Positions 1-6,973 of a stretch of DNA of 34,184 bases are shown here, piece after piece (the first letter of the stretch is position 1; the number at the start of each line of letters is the position of its first letter). The position numbers were made by a program, and so were the translations under genes. This DNA is from Actinomycetes bacterium (GTDB lineage: Bacteria; Actinomycetota; Acidimicrobiia; Acidimicrobiales; RAAP-2), in NCBI GenBank assembly GCA_021838005.1, contig JAKCEK010000003.1, forward strand, positions 1 through 34,184, in the 5' to 3' direction. Below the pieces are notes generated by a model. It was given only the letters and a program-made list of their open reading frames with translations, was not told the origin of the DNA and ran no database searches.

Positions 1-81
1 GGCTTCCACGAGGACGGCGCGCGCAGCGCGCTCGCGGTCTGCGAGACTCTCGGCGTGACCTGGCCCGAGGCGCGCCCGTGA
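1..81 (+). CDS. FAD-dependent oxidoreductase (amine-oxidase type), C-terminal end only
   Basis: Frame 1 is open from the window edge to a TGA and reads GFHEDGARSALAVCETLGVTW near its end. A 'GFHEDG.RSG...A..LG' ending is typical of the NAD(P)/FAD-binding amine-oxidase-like proteins encoded just upstream of DUF1365 and CFA-synthase genes. The TGA overlaps the GTG start of the DUF1365 gene (GTGA), so the two are translationally coupled. Family knowledge: such flavoproteins act on membrane fatty acyl chains or on methylated intermediates made by the neighbouring methyltransferase. Only 26 residues are visible, so the flavin-binding N terminus cannot be checked and the identification leans on gene order. 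Confidence 0.55.
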   Translation, partial: GFHEDGARSALAVCETLGVTWPEARP

Positions 82-848
82 GGAGCGCCCTCTACGAGGG
101 GCGCCTCGTCCACACCCGCCACGCCGGGCCCGCGACCGACGACGTCGGCCACACCTTCACCCAACGGGTCACCATGCTCCTCGTCGCCCTCGACGAGTGG
201 GAGGAGGTGGCCGCGCGCCACCCCCTGTGGTCCACCACCCACGGGGCGCCGGTGCGCCTCGATCGGGCCGACTACCTCGGCGACCCGGCGACCCCGCTCG
301 AAGAGACGGTGCGCGACCTCGTGGCGAGCCGTCTCGGCCGGCGCCCCGCGGGCCGGGTCCTCCTGCTCACCACCCCGCGCGTCTGGGGCTGGCAGTTCAA
401 CCCGCTCTCGGTGTACTACTGCCTCGACGAGGCGGAGGCGCTCGACGCGCTCGTCCTCGAGGTCACCTCGACCCCCTGGCACGAGCGCACGGCCTACGTG
501 GTCGACGCGCGGGACCGCCCGGCCCGGTTCGCCAAGGAGATGCACGTCTCGCCGTTCCTGCCCGGCGACCTCGACTACGTGCTGCGCGCGAGTGAACCCG
601 GCGAGGCGATCCACCTCCACCTCGGGAACCGCCGGGGTGAGGAGCGGGTCTTCGACGCGGGCCTTTCGCTCCAGCGCGTGGGCAACCAGCGCGCCGACCT
701 CGCCCGGTTCGTCTGGCGCCGGCCCCTCGCCGCGGTCGCGGTCTCCTGGGGGATCTACCGCCAGGCCCTGCGCCTGTGGCGAAAGGGCGCGCCCTTCGTT
801 CCGCGCCGCGCCCGCGCGGTCCACCCGGTCACGGCCGGCCGCCGGTGA
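78..848 (+). CDS. DUF1365 family protein
   Basis: The 256-residue product matches the DUF1365 family along its length. It has an N-terminal LYEGRLVHTRH, the core RVWGWQFNPLSVYYC at residues 101-115, EVTSTPWHER, the KEMHVSPF block, and the C-terminal IYRQALRLWRKGAPF. No signal peptide or clear membrane helix is visible. The biochemical function of DUF1365 is not established; it is almost always encoded between a flavin oxidoreductase and a CFA-type methyltransferase and is presumed to take part in the same lipid modification. The GTG start overlaps the upstream stop, and the TGA overlaps the GTG of the next gene, so all three genes should be co-translated. The same order (oxidoreductase, DUF1365, ufaA1) occurs in Mycobacterium tuberculosis Rv0449c-Rv0447c, as far as I recall. 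Confidence 0.9.
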   Translation: MRSALYEGRLVHTRHAGPATDDVGHTFTQRVTMLLVALDEWEEVAARHPLWSTTHGAPVRLDRADYLGDPATPLEETVRDLVASRLGRRPAGRVLLLTTPRVWGWQFNPLSVYYCLDEAEALDALVLEVTSTPWHERTAYVVDARDRPARFAKEMHVSPFLPGDLDYVLRASEPGEAIHLHLGNRRGEERVFDAGLSLQRVGNQRADLARFVWRRPLAAVAVSWGIYRQALRLWRKGAPFVPRRARAVHPVTAGRR

Positions 849-2128
849 CGACCCTCGGGCCCGAGCTCGCCGACCTCGACGAGAGCCCCCGACTGGTCGG
901 CGCCTCGCGCCGGGTCGTGCGCGCGGCGCTGCGCCGCGTGCGCGAGGGCACCGTCGTGCTCGTCGAGGGCGACGGGACGACGACCTTCGGCGAGGGTCGA
1001 CCCGTCGCCCGCGTCGTGGTGCGCGACCCGCGCGCCTATCGCGCCCTCGTGCGCCGGGGGTCGGTCGGGCTCGGGGCGAGCTACGCGGCCGGCTGGTGGG
1101 AGTGCGACGAGTTGACCGACCTCGTGCGGATCCTCGAGCGGGCGACCACGCCCGCCCGGCGGCGTTCCGACGCCCTGGCGCGCCGGCTCGGCCCCCTCGT
1201 GGAGCCGGCCCGGCGCCTCCGCGAGTGGGTGCGCCCGCCGGAGCGGGTACGCACTCGCGAGGTGGACCGGCGTCACGTGCGCGCCCACTACGACCTCTCG
1301 AACGACTTCTTCGCGCTGATGCTCGACGAGACCATGATGTACTCCTGCGCCTTCTTCGAGCGGCCCGAGGTCACCCTCGCCGAGGCCCAGTCCGCCAAGC
1401 TCGACCGGCTCTGCGCCAAGCTCGCCCTCTCGGCCGACGACCACGTCGTGGAGATCGGCACGGGCTGGGGCGGCTTCGCCCTGCACGCCGCGCGCCACTA
1501 CGGCTGTCGGGTGACCACCACCACCATCTCCGACGCCCAGTTCGAGTTCGCCACGCGCCGGGTGGCCGAGGCGGGGCTCGCGGACCGGGTGAGCGTCGAG
1601 AACCGCGACTACCGCGAGCTCGAGGGCACCTACGACAAGCTGGTCTCGATCGAGATGATCGAGGCCATCGGCTGGCGCCAGCTCGACACCTTCTTCGCCA
1701 CGTGCGCACGCCTGCTCGAGCCCGGCGGGCTCATGGGCCTGCAGGCCATCGTCATCGACGACGCGAGCTACGAGCGCGCAAAGCGGCGCGAGGACTTCAT
1801 CAAGCGCCTCGTCTTCCCGGGGGGCTTCCTGCCCTCGATCGAGGCGATGACCCGCTCGACGGCGCGGGTGAGCGACCTTCGAATGGTCGACCTTGAGGAC
1901 ATCGGCCGTCACTACGCCGAGACGCTCGCGCGCTGGCGAGCCAACCTCGAGGCCCGGGCCCGAGCCGTCGCGGCCCTCGGCCTGGGCGAGACGTTCTCGC
2001 GACTGTGGCGGATGTACCTCTGCTACTGCGAGGCGGCGTTCCTCGAGCGCCACGTGAGCGACGTTCAGGTCGTCTTCGCCCGCGACCGGTGGCGCGGCGC
2101 GCTGGCGCCCCAGCCGACCAGGGCGTAA
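845..2128 (+). CDS. cyclopropane-fatty-acyl-phospholipid synthase family methyltransferase
   Basis: SAM-dependent methyltransferase acting on double bonds of phospholipid acyl chains. The product is cyclopropane, methylene/10-methyl or a related branched chain; sequence alone does not decide which. Visible motifs are HVRAHYDLSNDFFALMLD and YSCAFFE (substrate side), VVEIGTGWGGFA (SAM-binding glycine loop), SIEMIEAIG (E. coli Cfa has FEHVG in the matching place) and FPGGFLPS. The ORF track starts at 776, but a GTG at 845 gives VTTLGPELADL, overlaps the DUF1365 stop as GTGA and yields 427 residues, close to the family size. The extra 23 residues of the longer ORF are low-complexity read-through of the upstream gene. 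The stop lies 4 bp from the stop of the convergent B12-binding regulator. A tuberculostearate-type (UfaA1-like) product is a reasonable alternative to true cyclopropanation. Confidence 0.88.
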   Translation: MTTLGPELADLDESPRLVGASRRVVRAALRRVREGTVVLVEGDGTTTFGEGRPVARVVVRDPRAYRALVRRGSVGLGASYAAGWWECDELTDLVRILERATTPARRRSDALARRLGPLVEPARRLREWVRPPERVRTREVDRRHVRAHYDLSNDFFALMLDETMMYSCAFFERPEVTLAEAQSAKLDRLCAKLALSADDHVVEIGTGWGGFALHAARHYGCRVTTTTISDAQFEFATRRVAEAGLADRVSVENRDYRELEGTYDKLVSIEMIEAIGWRQLDTFFATCARLLEPGGLMGLQAIVIDDASYERAKRREDFIKRLVFPGGFLPSIEAMTRSTARVSDLRMVDLEDIGRHYAETLARWRANLEARARAVAALGLGETFSRLWRMYLCYCEAAFLERHVSDVQVVFARDRWRGALAPQPTRA

Positions 2129-2132
2129 CGCC

Positions 2133-2951
2133 CTAGGCGAGCAGCGCGTCGACCGCCGCGACGGCGCTGGCCGCGCTGTGCCCGGTCCACCCCGCGGCAC
2201 CCAGGGAGAGGGCGTGGGCCCGGTCACGGATGGCGCGACCCCCCACCAGGACCGGGACGTCGACGCCGCGCGCGACGGCCCCGATCGTCTCGCGGACCGC
2301 GCCCTCGAGGCCTTCGGCGGTCACCCCGATCAGGACGGCGACGAGCCGATCGGCGCCGGCGGCCGTCTCGGCGAAAGAGACGGCCGGGGCGTTCGCGCCG
2401 AGGTCGATCGGCTCGACGTGGGCCGCACGCAAGAGGTCCGCCACGATCGCCACCGGCAGCGCGTGGCTCTCACCGGCCGGGGCGCCGAGCACGACCGAGC
2501 CGCGCGAGCGGCCCCGGCGCGCGAAGCGCGGCCCCATCCGCCCGATCACCCGGGTCGCCACGACGCTCGCCCGGTGCTCGTCGGCGACCGAGATCGTCCC
2601 CGCCGCCCAGCGCTCGCCGACGCCGTGCAGGGCCGGCACGAGCAGGTTCTCGTAGACCGCTTCGGGCGTCGCGCCCGAGGCCATGGCGCCCTCGACGATC
2701 GCCCAGGCGCCGGCCTCGTCGCCGTGCACCATGCGCTCGGCCAGCCGGCCCGGGCGCGGCGTCTCGGCCGACGACGCCGGTCGCGCCCCCGGCGTCGCGA
2801 AGGCCTCGAGGTCCGCCCGCTCGACGAGCCAGGTCGCGCCCTCGCGCTCGGCCGCCAGCCGGCCCGTGCGCACGTAGTGGTACACGGTCATGTAGTGCAC
2901 GCCGAGTCGCTCGGCGGCCTCGCGCAGGCCCACCCGGTCGGTCGGGGTCAT
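2133..2951 (-). CDS. B12-binding HTH regulator, CarH/LitR-like
   Basis: This 272-residue protein has an N-terminal helix-turn-helix of the MerR/excisionase kind (about residues 6-51, REAAERLGVHYMTVYHYVRTG). A linker is followed by a helical cobalamin-cap domain (about 68-145) and a Rossmann-like B12-binding domain (about 150-272). The cap holds W115, E125 and H126, exactly the Wx9EH signature known from adenosylcobalamin photoreceptors such as CarH. The B12 domain has GESHALP, with H163 in the position of the lower axial ligand; the usual ExHxxG ends in proline here. Known members repress light-inducible genes in the dark as AdoB12-bound tetramers. Its convergent neighbours are a lipid-modification operon of a kind reported under LitR/CarH control in other bacteria. 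The ATG has no close Shine-Dalgarno, and an AT-rich TAAATT lies 6 nt upstream of it, so leaderless expression is possible. Confidence 0.85.
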   Translation of the reverse strand: MTPTDRVGLREAAERLGVHYMTVYHYVRTGRLAAEREGATWLVERADLEAFATPGARPASSAETPRPGRLAERMVHGDEAGAWAIVEGAMASGATPEAVYENLLVPALHGVGERWAAGTISVADEHRASVVATRVIGRMGPRFARRGRSRGSVVLGAPAGESHALPVAIVADLLRAAHVEPIDLGANAPAVSFAETAAGADRLVAVLIGVTAEGLEGAVRETIGAVARGVDVPVLVGGRAIRDRAHALSLGAAGWTGHSAASAVAAVDALLA

Positions 2952-2966
2952 CTCATGAATTTACTG

Positions 2967-3150
2967 CTAATTCCCTCCAACGCGCCGGTAGACGAGGGCG
3001 GCCGCGAGGGCCGGCCCGCGCGCGGCGCCGTAGGCCACGAGCACGACGGTGAGGCTGCCCTCGACGGCCCCGAGGCCGCCCGGGGCGATCGGCAGGACGA
3101 CCACCTGGCTCACGCCGTAGTCCAGCCGCAGTCCGCCCCACGGGGCCGGC
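2967..3150 (-). pseudogene. C-terminal remnant of YbhN/UPF0104 (LPG-synthase-like) membrane protein
   Basis: The minus-strand frame ending at the TAG at 2967 reads YGVSQVVVLPIAPGGLGAVE followed by GSLTVVLVAYG and LAAALVYRRVGGN. The 'LPi.PGGlGvvEgsL...L...G....A.aavLlYR' pattern is the diagnostic C-terminal segment of the YbhN/UPF0104 family, multi-pass proteins related to the flippase domain of lysylphosphatidylglycerol synthases. Only about 60 residues remain of a protein normally over 300. The N-terminal helices are absent because the DNA upstream of 3150 belongs to an oppositely oriented sulfatase fragment. The reading also stops early, just after YRRV. The 179-aa ORF in the track is this remnant plus an antisense reading of the sulfatase piece. 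Confidence 0.65.
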
Positions 3151-3449
3151 GCGCCGACGATCCTCGAGCTCGCCGGGGTTGGCGCGCCCGAGCGGATCGG
3201 CGACACCCTCCAGATCGCCCTCGACGGGGTGGGCGTGGCCGACCTCCTCGCGCCGGGGGGCACTCCCCAGAGCACCACGAGACCCCGTCCTTCGAGATGC
3301 TCAGATCGCGGGCGCTCTACCACCGTGGGATGAAGGCGGTCGCGTTCCACCTCGTCGGTCCCCTCTACGACGGCCAGGACCCCAACGCCCCCTTCGACGA
3401 CGACGTCTGGGAGCCCTACGACACTCGCGTCGACCCCGCCGAGACGCGC
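3151..3449 (+). pseudogene. C-terminal remnant of an arylsulfatase, frameshifted
   Basis: Two plus-strand frames together spell a sulfatase C terminus. The frame starting at 3151 reads APTILELAGVGAPERIGDTL and then IALDGVGVADLLAPGGTPQS, matching the 'PTlLdlaGv..P....G..Q..ldG.S' segment. From about 3270 the similarity continues one frame over as HHETPSFEMLRSRALYHRG, MKAVAFH, then NAPFDDDVWEPYDTRVDPAE, matching the arylsulfatase end 'H..qyFEm.G.RA.yh.GWKAv...PFddDvWELY....DpsE'. The frame change lies at roughly 3262-3273. The catalytic N-terminal half with the formylglycine CxPxR site is absent. Sulfatase hydrolysis activity cannot remain, so this is a decayed scar. Confidence 0.72.
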
Positions 3450-3583
3450 GCGGCGTTGACGGACACCGGAGGGCACCGCCGCGGCGCCAGAATCGCCTTC
3501 GCTCACGCCGAGCGCGAGACGCCGTCGGGCCCACCCCGGAGGGCCCCACCGCCTTCGACCGAGTCGAGTCGTCGCCCCGTCAC
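3450..3583. other. non-coding remainder of the scar, nothing recognised
   Basis: Between the last sulfatase-like residues and the hairpin behind map I see no start site with a ribosome-binding site, no protein-family match in any frame and no repeat. The open frames across it are compositional. Confidence 0.4.
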
Positions 3584-3601
3584 CGGATCGGGGGAGATCC
3601 G
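3584..3601 (-). terminator. weak hairpin immediately after map
   Basis: A 6-bp perfect stem (CGGATC / GATCCG) with a 6-nt loop starts two bases after the map stop codon on the minus strand. It has no U-tract. It is the only candidate transcription end for the long ribosomal block, and it is weak. Confidence 0.35.
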
Positions 3602-3602
3602 A

Positions 3603-4343
3603 CTAGGGCAGCGTGTAGACCTCGGGGCCGTCCTCGGTGACGACGACGGTGTGCTCGAAGTGCGCGGAGAGTTGCCCGTCGGCCGTCATCACGCTCCAGC
3701 CGTCGTCGAGCATGTAGGTCTCGAAGGTGCCGACGTTGACCATCGGCTCGATGGCGAAGGCCATCCCGACCTTTAGGGTCGGGCCGGGGGTGCCCGGCCA
3801 GTAGTTGGGCACCTGGGGTTCCTCGTGCATCGCGGTGCCGATGGCGTGACCGACGTACTCGCGCACGACCGAGAAGCCGGCCGCCTCGGCCACCCCCTGG
3901 ACCGCCCGACCCACCTCGTGGAGCCGGTGGCCCACGACCAACTGATCGATCCCCGCCCAGAGCGAGCGCTCGGTGACCGCCATGAGCCGGGTCGCGAGCT
4001 CACTCACCTCGCCCACCGGCGCGGAGTAGGCGGCGTCGCCGTGATAGCCCTCGACGATGGCGCCCGCGTCGACCTTGATGATGTCGCCCTCTTTCAGCAC
4101 GTACTCCCCCGGGATGCCGTGGACGATCATGTCGTTGGGGCTCGTGCAGATCACGGCCGGGAAGCCGTGGTAGCCGAGGAAGTTCGAGCGCGCGCCGCGC
4201 CGCTCGAGCACCTCGGCCGCGAGCTCGTTGAGACGCGCCGTCGTCACCCCGGGCGCGATGGCCGCCCGGGTGACCTCGTGGATCTCGGCGACCACCCGAC
4301 CGGCCCGGCGCATCTTGACCAGCTCGTGGGGCCGACGGATCAC
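3603..4343 (-). CDS. map: type I methionine aminopeptidase
   Basis: Cytosolic metalloprotease that removes the initiator methionine from nascent proteins. All five metal ligands are visible in the 246-residue product: D92 and D103 in VDAGAIVEGYHGD, H166 in YVGHAIGT, E199 in FAIEPM and E230 in HFEHTVVVT. The catalytic-site histidine H75 lies in DMIVHGIP. Each sits five positions before its E. coli counterpart. The ORF track runs far upstream through adk in another frame. The true start is the GTG at 4343, which overlaps the adk stop as GTGA and gives IRRPHELVKMRRAG, the normal N terminus. No N-terminal zinc-finger extension is present (class Ia). It is the last gene of the spc-type operon here; the usual infA does not follow. 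Confidence 0.95.
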   Translation of the reverse strand: MIRRPHELVKMRRAGRVVAEIHEVTRAAIAPGVTTARLNELAAEVLERRGARSNFLGYHGFPAVICTSPNDMIVHGIPGEYVLKEGDIIKVDAGAIVEGYHGDAAYSAPVGEVSELATRLMAVTERSLWAGIDQLVVGHRLHEVGRAVQGVAEAAGFSVVREYVGHAIGTAMHEEPQVPNYWPGTPGPTLKVGMAFAIEPMVNVGTFETYMLDDGWSVMTADGQLSAHFEHTVVVTEDGPEVYTLP

Positions 4344-4999
4344 GCGAGGCCCCGCGCGACCAGGGCCGCCTCGATGCTCGCCTGGACCTCGGCCACCGCC
4401 CGGTCGCCGTCGACGGTCGCGAGCAGGCCCCGGGCGTCGTAGAAGTCGATGAGGGGTCGGGTGTCGCGCTCGTAGGCCGCGAGACGCGCGCCGATCGCCT
4501 CGGGGGTGTCGTCGACGCGCTGGACGACCCGGCCGCCGCAGCGTTCGCACACCCCCGAGAGAGCCGAGGGGTCGGTCGCGGTGTAGGTCGTCCCGCAACC
4601 TTCGCAGACCCGCCGGGCGCTGAGGCGCGCGACGACGAGCTCGTCGGGCAGCTCCACGAGGACACAGAGGCCGATCGCGTCGGGCGCGAGGATCTCGTCG
4701 AGGGCCTCGGCCTGGCCGCGAGTCCGGGGGTAGCCGTCGAAGACGGCCCCGGCGGCGGCGTCGGGGGCTGCGAGGCGCTCCTCGACGAGCCGGTTGACGA
4801 GCTCGTCCGAGACGAGCGCGCCGGCCTCGAGGACCCGGCTCACCTCGCGGCCGAGGTCGCTGCCGGCTCGCACCGCGGCGCGCAGGATGTCCCCGGTCGA
4901 GAGGTGCACGAGGCCGTGGCGCGCGCACAGCAGCTCGCTCTGAGTGCCCTTGCCCGCCCCCTGTTTGCCCAGGAGGACGACGTAGGTGGGAGCGGTCAT
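4340..4999 (-). CDS. adk: adenylate kinase with zinc-type LID
   Basis: Converts ATP plus AMP to two ADP and thereby balances adenine nucleotides in the cytosol. The 219 residues show the P-loop GKQGAGKGT (11-19; GPPGAGKGT is more common), the AMP-site STGDILR, and GYPRT at 89-93. The long-form LID has CEGC and CERC, i.e. Cys132, Cys135, Cys151 and Cys154, as in zinc-stabilised adenylate kinases. The ATG at 4999 lies 2 nt after the secY stop, and the TGA overlaps the map start. The longer track ORF beginning at 5827 is secY read in the wrong frame. secY-adk-map is the standard order in this operon. Confidence 0.95.
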   Translation of the reverse strand: MTAPTYVVLLGKQGAGKGTQSELLCARHGLVHLSTGDILRAAVRAGSDLGREVSRVLEAGALVSDELVNRLVEERLAAPDAAAGAVFDGYPRTRGQAEALDEILAPDAIGLCVLVELPDELVVARLSARRVCEGCGTTYTATDPSALSGVCERCGGRVVQRVDDTPEAIGARLAAYERDTRPLIDFYDARGLLATVDGDRAVAEVQASIEAALVARGLA

Positions 5000-5001
5000 G
5001 A

Positions 5002-6291
5002 CTAGCGCTTCAAGAAGCCTTCGTAGTTGCGCATCATCAACTGGCTGTCGATCTGGCGCATCGTCTCGAGCGAGACGCCCACCGCGATGAGCAGGGTCGT
5101 CCCGTAGTACGGGAAGCGGTTGATCTGCCACAGCGACATCAAGATGCTCGGGATCACCGCCACCGCCGAGAGGAAGAGCGCCCCCACCACCGTGATCCGA
5201 CTCAGCGTGCGGCTCAGGTAGCGCTCGGTGGGCAGGCCCGGCCGGATGCCCGGGATGAAGCCGCCCTGCTGGCGCAGGAGCTCGGCCTGTTGGTGGGGCT
5301 CGAAGGCGATGTAGACGTAGAAGAAGGTGAAGGCGAAGATCAAGATGAAGTCGGCGAGGATGTAGAAGAGGTTCGTCGGCGAGAGCGAGTTGGTCACGAA
5401 GTGCTGGAACGTGGCCCAGGGCACGATGTTGCTCAGCAGGACCGGGATGTAGAGGACCGACGAGGCGAAGATGATCGGGATCACGCCCGACTGGTTGACC
5501 TTGAGGGGGATGTAGGTCGACTGGCCGCCCATCTCGCGCCGGCCCACGACCCGCCGGGCGAAGGTGACCGGGATGCGCCGCTGCCCGTTGTCCATGAAGA
5601 CGATGAAGACGACGAGCGCGAGCGAGATCACGAGGATCGTGTAGAACTTGAGCGGTCCGCCCTCGGCGTAGACGGCGCGGCCCCCCGAGGGCAGACCGGC
5701 CACGACGTTGGCGAAGATCAAGAGGCTCATGCCCTGGCCCACGCCGCGCTGAGTGATGAGCTCGGCGAGCCACATCACGAAGGCCGTGCCGGCGGTGAGG
5801 ATCACGACCATGAACAGGCCCAGCCACAGGGTGAACTTCGGGATCAGGTCGATGTTGAAGCCGAGCAGCGCCTGGTCGTGTCCGTGGAAGGCGTAGATCA
5901 GGCCGGTCGACTGCAGGAGCGCCAAGGCGATGGTGAGGTAGCGGGTCGTCTGGGTGATCCGCTTCTGGCCGACCGCCCCCTGGTCACGCCACTCGGTCAG
6001 CTTGGGGATGACCGTGGTGAGCAGCTGGATCACGATCGAGCTCGTGATGTAGGGCATGACGCCCAGTCCGAAGACCGCGAGGCGGGTGAGCGCCCCGCCC
6101 GAGAAGAGGTTGAGGAACCCGAGCACGCCCGAGGCCCCGGCCTTGGACTCGAGGAGCTGGACCTGGCTCCAGCTCACCCCGGGGATCGGGATGTTGGCGC
6201 CCAGCTGGTACAGGCAGATGATCGCGACCGTGAACAGGACCTTGTTGCGCAGGTCCGGGACGCGGAAGATGTTCGCCAGGCGCTGGAGCAC
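5002..6291 (-). CDS. secY: preprotein translocase subunit SecY
   Basis: Central channel of the Sec translocon in the cytoplasmic membrane; it pairs with SecE, encoded 25 kb upstream in the same block. The 429-residue length and the pattern of about ten hydrophobic segments fit the family. Recognisable parts are NKVLFTVAIICLYQLGANIP (first helix), the plug region GGALTRLAVFGLGVMPYI, and the cytoplasmic loop GIRPGLPTERYLSRTLSRIT. The gene starts with GTG behind a purine-rich GAGGGGGGA, 15 nt after the rplO stop. It ends two bases before adk. Confidence 0.95.
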   Translation of the reverse strand: MLQRLANIFRVPDLRNKVLFTVAIICLYQLGANIPIPGVSWSQVQLLESKAGASGVLGFLNLFSGGALTRLAVFGLGVMPYITSSIVIQLLTTVIPKLTEWRDQGAVGQKRITQTTRYLTIALALLQSTGLIYAFHGHDQALLGFNIDLIPKFTLWLGLFMVVILTAGTAFVMWLAELITQRGVGQGMSLLIFANVVAGLPSGGRAVYAEGGPLKFYTILVISLALVVFIVFMDNGQRRIPVTFARRVVGRREMGGQSTYIPLKVNQSGVIPIIFASSVLYIPVLLSNIVPWATFQHFVTNSLSPTNLFYILADFILIFAFTFFYVYIAFEPHQQAELLRQQGGFIPGIRPGLPTERYLSRTLSRITVVGALFLSAVAVIPSILMSLWQINRFPYYGTTLLIAVGVSLETMRQIDSQLMMRNYEGFLKR

Positions 6292-6306
6292 CGTCCCCCC
6301 TCGGAG

Positions 6307-6792
6307 CTATCGGTTCTGGTGCTGGTTGCCGGCGGCCGGCGGGCGCACGCTGAAGGGCGGGTCGAGGACCGTCACGGTCCCGCCCGCGGCCTCGAGGGCC
6401 GCCCGCGCGCTCTCGCTGAAGGCGTGGGCCGAGACGGCGAGCGCCGTGTCCACCGACCCCCGGCCCAGGACCTTGACGAGGTCGCCCTTCTTCGCCAGCC
6501 CGCGGGCCACGAGGACGTCGTAGGTGACCTCGCTGACCCCGAGCGCCGCGAGGGCGTCGAGGTTGACCGGGGTGTAGGCGACCCGGAAGGGGTTGGTGAA
6601 CCCCTTCAGCTTCGGGATGCGTGCGATCAGCGGCAACTGGCCGCCCTCGAAGCCGGCCGGGATCTGGCGCCGGGCCTTCTGGCCCTTGGTGCCCCGACCG
6701 GCCGTCTTGCCGCCCTTGCCCGCGATGCCGCGTCCGACCACCTTTCGTCGGTGCGTCGAGCCCTCGGGCGAGGTGAGTTCGTGCAGCTTCAT
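6307..6792 (-). CDS. rplO: 50S ribosomal protein L15
   Basis: Late-assembly 23S rRNA-binding protein. The N terminus MKLHELTSPEGSTHRRKVVG, the Gly/Arg-rich GKGGKTAGRGTKGQKAR and FEGGQLPLIARIPKLKG are typical L15. The length of 161 residues includes a slightly extended C terminus (PPAAGNQHQNR). The start is the ATG at 6792; the track ORF begins much earlier in a non-coding frame. It follows rpmD with a 2-nt gap and precedes secY, the canonical order. Confidence 0.95.
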   Translation of the reverse strand: MKLHELTSPEGSTHRRKVVGRGIAGKGGKTAGRGTKGQKARRQIPAGFEGGQLPLIARIPKLKGFTNPFRVAYTPVNLDALAALGVSEVTYDVLVARGLAKKGDLVKVLGRGSVDTALAVSAHAFSESARAALEAAGGTVTVLDPPFSVRPPAAGNQHQNR

Positions 6793-6794
6793 CT

Positions 6795-6971
6795 CTAGAC
6801 CTCTTCCACGCTGATCAGGTGCGGCACGCGCGCGATCATCCCACGGATCTCGGGACGGTCGGGCAGCACGTTGGACTGGCCGATGCCGCGCAGCCCGAGG
6901 GCGCGCAGCGTCCCGCGGTGCTTGGGCTTGGTGGCGATCGACGAGCGGATTTGGGTGACCTTGAGTGACAT
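6795..6971 (-). CDS. rpmD: 50S ribosomal protein L30
   Basis: A short gene (58 residues, MSLKVTQIRSSIATKPKHRG ... HLISVEEV) hidden inside a wrong-frame ORF in the track. VTQIRSSI, LRALGLRGIGQSNVLPD and the C-terminal MIARVPHLI pattern are diagnostic of bacterial L30. The start ATG at 6971 lies 2 nt behind the rpsE stop, and the TAG is followed after 2 nt by rplO. L30 is dispensable and absent in some phyla; its presence between S5 and L15 is the standard actinobacterial arrangement. Confidence 0.93.
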   Translation of the reverse strand: MSLKVTQIRSSIATKPKHRGTLRALGLRGIGQSNVLPDRPEIRGMIARVPHLISVEEV

Positions 6972-6973
6972 CG

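Noticed and set aside
2178-3776. 532-aa plus-strand ORF spanning the regulator and the scar
   Set aside because: Only about 60 codons near 3270-3449 resemble a protein (sulfatase end). The rest is antisense to the B12 regulator and map.
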